This document shows, piece after piece, positions 59,628 through 64,000 of a stretch of DNA of 64,000 nt. Below the pieces are notes generated by a model. That model was not told the DNA's origin. It saw only the letters and a list, made by a program, of their open reading frames with translations, and searched no databases. A program made the position numbers and the translations under genes. Each line of letters opens with the position of its first letter. Position 1 is the first letter of the stretch. This DNA comes from an uncultured Capnocytophaga sp. GTDB taxonomy: Bacteria > Bacteroidota > Bacteroidia > Flavobacteriales > Flavobacteriaceae. The DNA is taken from NCBI RefSeq assembly GCF_937936315.1, contig NZ_CALGWU010000003.1:22279-86278 (forward strand). Direction: 5' to 3'.

Positions 59628-59670
59628 GAATAATTGACAATTGATAATTAACAATTGTGATGCAAAAGTA
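59628..59670 (-). promoter_or_regulatory. 7-bp array in the murF leader and its -7 box
   Basis: AATTGAC/AATTGAT/AATTAAC/AATTGTG words (59632-59659) lie between the murF ATG and TACTTTTG (59670-59663) on the minus strand. Confidence 0.6.
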
Positions 59671-59770
59671 CAAAAGTTTTTGTTAGTGCGAGCTGTAGAG
59701 GCAGAAAATTTTAGCAAAGTGTAGTAACAGCAATATGACTTTGTAGATATTATATAGAAAGGTATAATAG

Positions 59771-59808
59771 AAAAAGTGCTGCAAACATTACTATTTACAG
59801 CACTTTTT
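59771..59808. terminator. gldJ terminator
   Basis: AAAAAGTGCTG (59771-59781) and CAGCACTTTTT (59798-59808), 16-nt loop. Confidence 0.8.
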
Positions 59809-59827
59809 CTATATTAGTTTTAAAAAT

Positions 59828-61477
59828 TTATCCTTTAGGAGTACGGTGATCCTTTTTAGATTTAGAACCTACACGGCTCATTGCATTACGGAATCCGATG
59901 TAATCGGTAGCGATATATTGAGGAAGGAATCGACGTTGAGCTGGGTCAATCCAGTAAGCGCGGTCTCTCCAAGATCCACCTTTGAATACGCGAACTTCGT
60001 CGTCAATGAGTGAGGTACGGTCATTAGAAGTATCGTAGTCTTTACCGTTGAGTTCAGTTCCTGGTTTTTTAGGACGAGGAGCATTATACATATTGTTGCG
60101 GTATTCAGCATCTGGTTCAACTAATCCACCTTGGTTACGGAAGTTACGAGTAGATGATTTTTCACCATCGTTGTAACTACGGTTATCGGCGTGAGTAAAG
60201 TTATAACGCAAGTAAGTTTCGTTAGAGTCTACAGGGATTGTAGCCAAGTTGCCAGGGAGGTTACGAGCGATTACTTTTCCGTTAGCTAATGTATCGTATT
60301 TTATAGATTCAGGGGTTACGACAATTTGTTTACCATCTTCACCTATAGCGTGTTTCATATAAACGTTACCGCGGTAGTAGTTGAAGTCGGATTTTTCATC
60401 ATCTATGATAGGGCGATATACATCGGCAACCCATTCGGCAACGTTACCAGCCATATCATACAAACCGAAGTCGTTAGGGGGGTAAGTTTTTACAGCTACA
60501 GTGATATCACCTTTATCGTCAGACCAACCAGCTAATCCGCCGTAGTCACCTTTACCTTGTTTGAAGTTAGCTAATAGTTCACCACGGGTACTACGTTTAG
60601 TAGAGCGTGTGTATTGGCTATTCCAAGGGTATTTTTTTCTACCTTGCAAAGAGTTGTATTCGCGGATACCGTTGAGTGATTTAGCGGCATATTCCCATTC
60701 AACTTCTGTAGGTAGTCGGTATTCAGGTAATAATACTCCGCTAGTTTGTTTAGCGTAGCTAGGTTCACCTTCTTTATTGGTATTTTTACCACCCATTTCG
60801 CCAGCGATTTTACCGCCGTAAGTTTGGGTAGGAGCGTTGAGGTAAGTATCGGTACTGAAAGTACTTTGCGCATCTACTTGGTAACGAGCATCACGAGCGA
60901 GGTATCCATCGCGTTCGAGGATAGCCTCATTCACGCGGTCGGTACGCCAAGAGCTGAATTGTACAGCTTGTACCCAGTTTACCCCAACTACGGGATACTC
61001 GGCATAAGCAGGGTGACGCAAGTAGTTGTTCACCATAGCTTCGTTAGCGCTCAAAGGGCCTCTCCATACCAAAGTATCAGGGAGAGCACCTATGTATATA
61101 TTGCGGTATTGCTCTTGATCGGGTGGGAACACACGTTTGAGCCAATCGAGGTACTCCATATACATTTTGTTGGTTACCTCAGTTTCATCCATATAGAAGG
61201 ATTGTACGTGTTGTTGAGATGGAGTGTTGTTCCAATCGTGCATCACGTTATCTTGCACTTGCCCCATAGTAAAGGTACCACCTTCGATAAGCACAAGTCC
61301 AGGGCCGGTTTCTTGATCTTTGAAATCGGTGTTGTATTGGAATCCGCCTTCTTTAGCGTTGATTTTCCATCCTGTTGCACTTGATACATTTCTATCAGAC
61401 TTTTTGCCTCCACAGCTAGTGAGCAATAAGCCTGTAAGAGCTATGCAAATAGGGATTCTTAATAAACTTCTTTTCAT
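59828..61477 (-). CDS. gldJ: Gliding motility lipoprotein GldJ
   Basis: 549 residues from the ATG at 61477 (MKRSLLRIPICIALTGLLL, lipobox TSC); an ATG at 61498 adds 7 residues before the signal. FGE-sulfatase fold paralogous to GldK: LVLIEGGTFTMGQVQDNV, FYMDETEVTNKMYMEYLDWL, YPVVGVNWVQAVQFSSWRTD, YRLPTEVEWEYAAKSL, YDMAGNVAEWVADVY and VFKGGSWRDRAYW. GldJ is needed for gliding and stabilises GldK in Flavobacterium. It lies about 14 kb from gldKLMN, with murF downstream. Confidence 0.95.
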   Translation of the reverse strand: MKRSLLRIPICIALTGLLLTSCGGKKSDRNVSSATGWKINAKEGGFQYNTDFKDQETGPGLVLIEGGTFTMGQVQDNVMHDWNNTPSQQHVQSFYMDETEVTNKMYMEYLDWLKRVFPPDQEQYRNIYIGALPDTLVWRGPLSANEAMVNNYLRHPAYAEYPVVGVNWVQAVQFSSWRTDRVNEAILERDGYLARDARYQVDAQSTFSTDTYLNAPTQTYGGKIAGEMGGKNTNKEGEPSYAKQTSGVLLPEYRLPTEVEWEYAAKSLNGIREYNSLQGRKKYPWNSQYTRSTKRSTRGELLANFKQGKGDYGGLAGWSDDKGDITVAVKTYPPNDFGLYDMAGNVAEWVADVYRPIIDDEKSDFNYYRGNVYMKHAIGEDGKQIVVTPESIKYDTLANGKVIARNLPGNLATIPVDSNETYLRYNFTHADNRSYNDGEKSSTRNFRNQGGLVEPDAEYRNNMYNAPRPKKPGTELNGKDYDTSNDRTSLIDDEVRVFKGGSWRDRAYWIDPAQRRFLPQYIATDYIGFRNAMSRVGSKSKKDHRTPKG

Positions 61478-61699
61478 AGTAAAAACACTTGTTAGCATAA
61501 AAATTCGGGCGCAAGATACTACTTTTTTTCAAAATAGTATACTTGTTTTAGCATTTTAACGCTATATTAATATTAAAATATTTTTTACTCTTTGTTATGT
61601 TGCTGATTTATAATTATTTGTATATCTTTTCCACTTGGTTACATTTTGCTCATTTACAAAGGTTTTAGCGTGTTTTTTAACAATTCTTTAAGTATTTTA
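61478..61699. other. AT-rich region upstream of gldJ
   Basis: 222 bases between the Pit gene end and the gldJ start. It must hold the gldJ promoter; only a weak TATCTTG at 61512-61518 (minus strand) was seen. Nothing else recognised. Confidence 0.4.
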
Positions 61700-62734
61700 T
61701 TAGAGCAAATTGGCTTTATCTGCTAAAAAAATCAACAGTAGGGAGAGTAAAAAAGATATAACAGGAGCAATCATCCACATTGTGAAAAATCGCTTGACTT
61801 GGGTTTTGCTAAATATGTTTTTATGTCCCATTTTGGCAACGCCTATCCCAAGAATAGCAGCTACATTCACTTGTACTAAGGAGGTGGGGATACCTTTTAC
61901 TACTGAGGCGAGTAGTAACAAACTACCCGAAATAAAGGCGATAATCACGGCTTCAAACTTGCCAAAGAGGATGATTTCCTTACCAGTGTTTTTGAGTATT
62001 TTATGCCCAAAAAGAGAGGCACCAATTCCAAAACAAGGGGCTACGATTAAGGTAGCGAGCATTAAAATTACGATATGGTCGCTTTCGCGTATGTGCAGCT
62101 CGTTGATTGTCATTGTATAGAGGGGGCCTGCGGCGTTGGCGACGTTGTTAGAACCAATAGCGAAAGATACGTATATAGCCATTATCACTAGTACGATATC
62201 CCATAAATGGCGTTTATTTTCATTTTGAGCGCGCTGAATGGTGAGTCCGCGCCGGCGCATAGGCTGGTAGATGTATTTTCCGGCGAAGAAACTGAGGAAA
62301 TAGGAGATAATGGGCAGGATGAACCAAGCAGGGATAATTTCTAAAAAGAGGATATTGGTATCTAACTTGCTAAAATAGAGGGCTGGGGCGGCTAAGGCAA
62401 GTACGGCAGCTTGGCTAGTGGATTGAGGAATGCCGGATATATTGGAAATGAGCATTGTTACAGCTATGGAAAATAGGGCGATAGAAACGACAGTAAAATC
62501 CATATACTCAGAAGGCAATATGCCGCTTCCCATAGTGCTGGCTGTTTTTTTGCCAGCTACGAAAGCACCTACAAACACCATTATCCCAAAAAGTCCTGGG
62601 ATAATAGACTTCCTAATCACATTAGCGCCGTAGCTAGCAGAGAAAGCAGGGGCGGTGCCGCTACCTCCCATAGTAATAGCTACAGCCATTGCGGTGAGGA
62701 AGGGAATAAGTAATTGGTTGTATATAGGAGTCAT
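61700..62734 (-). CDS. Pit-family inorganic phosphate transporter
   Basis: 344 residues, about nine membrane helices. Signature blocks are MGGSGTAPAFSASYGANVI, VGAFVAGKKTASTMGSGIL, ISGIPQSTSQAAVLALAAPA and the second repeat FAIGSNNVANAAGPLY with GIPTSLVQVNVAAILGIGVA. Pit proteins carry metal-phosphate with H+ or Na+; the length (shorter than PitA, about 500) also fits CysP-like sulfate permeases, so the substrate is not certain. Promoter at 62761-62791. Confidence 0.88.
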   Translation of the reverse strand: MTPIYNQLLIPFLTAMAVAITMGGSGTAPAFSASYGANVIRKSIIPGLFGIMVFVGAFVAGKKTASTMGSGILPSEYMDFTVVSIALFSIAVTMLISNISGIPQSTSQAAVLALAAPALYFSKLDTNILFLEIIPAWFILPIISYFLSFFAGKYIYQPMRRRGLTIQRAQNENKRHLWDIVLVIMAIYVSFAIGSNNVANAAGPLYTMTINELHIRESDHIVILMLATLIVAPCFGIGASLFGHKILKNTGKEIILFGKFEAVIIAFISGSLLLLASVVKGIPTSLVQVNVAAILGIGVAKMGHKNIFSKTQVKRFFTMWMIAPVISFLLSLLLIFLADKANLL

Positions 62735-62760
62735 TTTTCTTTCACATCCAAAATTTGTGG

Positions 62761-62815
62761 CAAAAGTACAAAATAATTATCAATTACCAATTAAGAATTA
62801 TCAATTAACGGTTTA
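62761..62815 (-). promoter_or_regulatory. Pit promoter with 7-bp array
   Basis: Minus strand TACTTTTG (62768-62761), ATTG at 62791-62788, 19-nt spacer. TAATTAT/CAATTAC/CAATTAA/GAATTAT/CAATTAA/CGGTTTA (62774-62815) is the array; it includes the -33 position. Confidence 0.65.
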
Positions 62816-62822
62816 TAAAAAG

Positions 62823-62925
62823 AAAAAAGCCCGATATTACTATCGGACTTTTCCATTAACCAACCAAAACTTTAAATTATGAAAACTATTATTTGAAGTT
62901 TTACAATGAGCTACCACCCTCATTG
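62823..62925 (-). ncRNA. Candidate small RNA or short-peptide transcript
   Basis: About 100 nt on the minus strand between a strong promoter (TTTG 62961-62958, 19 nt, TACCTTTG 62938-62931) and a rho-independent terminator (AAAAGCCCGATA 62825-62836 against TATCGGACTTTT 62841-62852, then TTTTTTCTTTTT on the transcript strand). It holds a 27-codon frame from ATG 62923-62921 (begins MRVVAHCKTSNNS, ends FWLVNGKVR) whose stop is in the terminator. The start site is near 62924, so any translation would be leaderless. No family recognised. Confidence 0.55.
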
Positions 62926-62930
62926 CGCTG

Positions 62931-62961
62931 CAAAGGTACGGCGTTTTTTTGAACTACCAAA
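62931..62961 (-). promoter_or_regulatory. Promoter of the candidate small RNA
   Basis: Minus strand TTTG (62961-62958), 19-nt spacer, TACCTTTG (62938-62931). Confidence 0.7.
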
Positions 62962-63073
62962 ATAATTTGACGGTTTAACAAAAGTTTAACAACAGAAACG
63001 GTTGTTGAGAGCTGATAATTAGATAGTTGTATATGTTCTGAGATTTTAAAGAATCTTGGAGGAATTGTTATAT

Positions 63074-63105
63074 AAAAAGCTGCCTAAGGGTTTAGAGAGC
63101 TTTTT
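63074..63105 (-). terminator. Terminator of the beta-barrel gene
   Basis: AAAAAGCTGCCTAA and TTTAGAGAGCTTTTT form an imperfect stem between 63074 and 63105. Confidence 0.65.
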
Positions 63106-63131
63106 ATCATTATTACTTGTGTGGTTTAGTT

Positions 63132-63833
63132 TTAGAATTTGTAGCCTACACCAATTTGGAATACGCGGTTTTTGAAATTTACAGGAGGTAAAAAATTACG
63201 ATCTTTAGAGTATTTTTTAGTAGATAACTCAGAGAGTCCTAAGTTGAAGGTAGCATCAAAGAAGAGTCCGGAATTTAAGTTGTACTCAGCGCCGAAGCCT
63301 AAACCGAAGTCAAAAGCATTATCAGGGGAAGGGGAGAAACTAACCTTGTTATTAGGGTTAGATGGATTTGTAGGATTATCAATATTTACATCAAGATTTA
63401 TATTGGTGAGGAATCCTAAGTTGATCCCTACTTTAGGGCGGAATCCGTTGAAATCGTATTTAAACCAAAGAGGGATATTAAATTGTTGGGTAGTCCATTC
63501 GCTACTGCTTTTTAAATTTGTTTTAGTAGTTAAAGAGCTGTTATTAAACACAAACGATTTTAATTTTGCGCCTTGGAAGGCATAGTCAATACCAGCTTCT
63601 ACCCATATTTTTTCGTTGAAGCCGTATTCAATAAAAGCACCTAAGTGGAAACCGGGTTTGATAGCAGTATTATATTTGGCTGTTCCTATAACTCCCAATC
63701 CATCTGTTGGGTACTTAAGGCTAGAAATGTCAGACAATAAGAGTCCTGCTTTAGCTCCTACTTTGAATTCTTGGGCGTTGGCGGTGGTGATTCCCGCTAC
63801 AGCCATTGCTGCAATGATAAAAAGTTTTTTCAT
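63132..63833 (-). CDS. PorT-family small outer membrane beta-barrel protein
   Basis: 233 residues. Signal MKKLFIIAAMAVAGITTANA then QEFKVGAKAGLLLSDISSL. An eight-stranded OMP_b-brl_2/OmpX-like pattern follows: FHLGAFIEYGFNEKIWVEAG, QFNIPLWFKYDFNGFRPKVG, DNAFDFGLGFGAEYNLNSGL and a terminal FQIGVGYKF with C-terminal Phe. General porin-like family; role unknown. Its promoter abuts a long 7-bp array. Confidence 0.88.
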   Translation of the reverse strand: MKKLFIIAAMAVAGITTANAQEFKVGAKAGLLLSDISSLKYPTDGLGVIGTAKYNTAIKPGFHLGAFIEYGFNEKIWVEAGIDYAFQGAKLKSFVFNNSSLTTKTNLKSSSEWTTQQFNIPLWFKYDFNGFRPKVGINLGFLTNINLDVNIDNPTNPSNPNNKVSFSPSPDNAFDFGLGFGAEYNLNSGLFFDATFNLGLSELSTKKYSKDRNFLPPVNFKNRVFQIGVGYKF

Positions 63834-63896
63834 TTCTTCTATATTTATTTGGTTATTACTATTTGATGGTTAGCTGTGTATTGTTTATTTCGGGGG

Positions 63897-63928
63897 CAAG
63901 ATTACGACAAATATTTGAGGTATACAAA
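63897..63928 (-). promoter_or_regulatory. Promoter of the beta-barrel gene
   Basis: Minus strand TTTG (63928-63925), 20-nt spacer, TAATCTTG (63904-63897; one base off TAnnTTTG). The 7-bp array begins 10 bp upstream. Confidence 0.6.
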
Positions 63929-63938
63929 AGTTTTTTTT

Positions 63939-64000
63939 AGGTAAGAGGTAAGAGGTAAGAGGTAAGAGGTAAGAGGTAAGAGGTAAGAGGTAAGAGGTAA
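63939..64000. repeat. Near-perfect 7-bp tandem array AGGTAAG, at least 8 units
   Basis: About nine identical AGGTAAG units from 63939 to the window end, so its full length is unknown. It stands just upstream of the beta-barrel gene promoter. Confidence 0.95.

Larger units (their letters stand above)
62735..63131. other. 397-base region between Pit and the beta-barrel gene
   Basis: Holds, from left: Pit promoter (62761-62791), a 7-bp array (62774-62815), terminator and candidate small RNA (62823-62925), its promoter (62931-62961), unassigned sequence (62962-63070), and the terminator of the next gene (63074-63105). Confidence 0.7.

Noticed and set aside
1..64000. Prophage, integrative element or insertion sequence
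   Set aside because: No transposase, integrase, relaxase or phage structural gene was seen, and no tRNA gene with a repeated end.

Overview
This window is chromosomal DNA of a Bacteroidota bacterium, most likely a Flavobacteriaceae member and plausibly Capnocytophaga. The reasons are: a complete gliding/type IX secretion core (gldK-gldL-gldM-gldN, with gldJ next to murF), many 'CKK' lipoproteins, CarboxypepD_reg-type TonB receptors, DUF4271/DUF4296/DUF4374/DUF4434-type proteins, and an oxygen-sensitive ribonucleotide reductase (nrdDG) suited to low-oxygen growth. The promoters fit the Bacteroidota pattern TTTG-N18..21-TAnnTTTG, and this pattern settles several start codons. The genus is inference only; no rRNA or tRNA gene was seen.

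Layout. 1-7.2 kb, mostly minus strand: malic enzyme (cut by the window edge), beta-phosphoglucomutase, a leucine-rich-repeat lipoprotein, S21, a TatD-type hydrolase, a CAP lipoprotein, ndk, the SRP RNA and a TerB/J-domain protein. 7.2-12.1 kb: nrdDG behind a structured leader, then two lipoproteins. 12.2-16.8 kb: a YoeB-type toxin-antitoxin pair and a housekeeping run (DUF721, GNAT, pyrC, DUF4296, DUF4271, hemD). 16.9-23.0 kb: a likely siderophore locus with a TonB receptor, two DUF4374 lipoproteins and a divergent AraC regulator. 23.1-29.6 kb, minus strand: GH3-like enzyme, GH130 phosphorylase, a restriction-modification pair behind a sugar aminotransferase, and a GNAT toxin with a 58-residue partner. 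29.9-45.4 kb, mostly plus strand: pdhB, a phosphopantetheinyl transferase, two TonB receptors, queD, lpxH, a Fic relic, a DUF4434 lipoprotein, an array of small membrane-anchored paralogues, rpiB and a prolyl oligopeptidase. 45.6-50.3 kb: gldKLMN. 50.3-64 kb: a MazG-type protein, recA, a tandem lipoprotein duplication, an outer-membrane barrel, a methyltransferase, murF, gldJ, a Pit transporter, a candidate small RNA and a small beta-barrel protein.

The most unusual feature is between the genes. At about 15-20 places there are degenerate tandem arrays whose words differ (AGGTAAG, AGTGAAT, CACCTGA, CGTAATT, AATTGAT, AGTAACA and others) but whose period is always 7 bp. They often run through the stop codon of a gene, encoding its last few residues, and several carry or abut promoter boxes. 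Two of them (upstream of malic enzyme and of the 57-kb methyltransferase) share a 46-bp block with 44 identities, including the -7 box. A separate palindromic repeat (GGGCGTTTTGCAAACGCC core) occurs four times, and a TTGCCCGTGYGGCTCGCAC repeat three times. Other candidates for novelty are the nrdD leader (a small ORF overlapping the nrdD start), the 62.8-kb small RNA, and two recombining gene arrays (41.4-42.6 kb and 52.7-54.3 kb).
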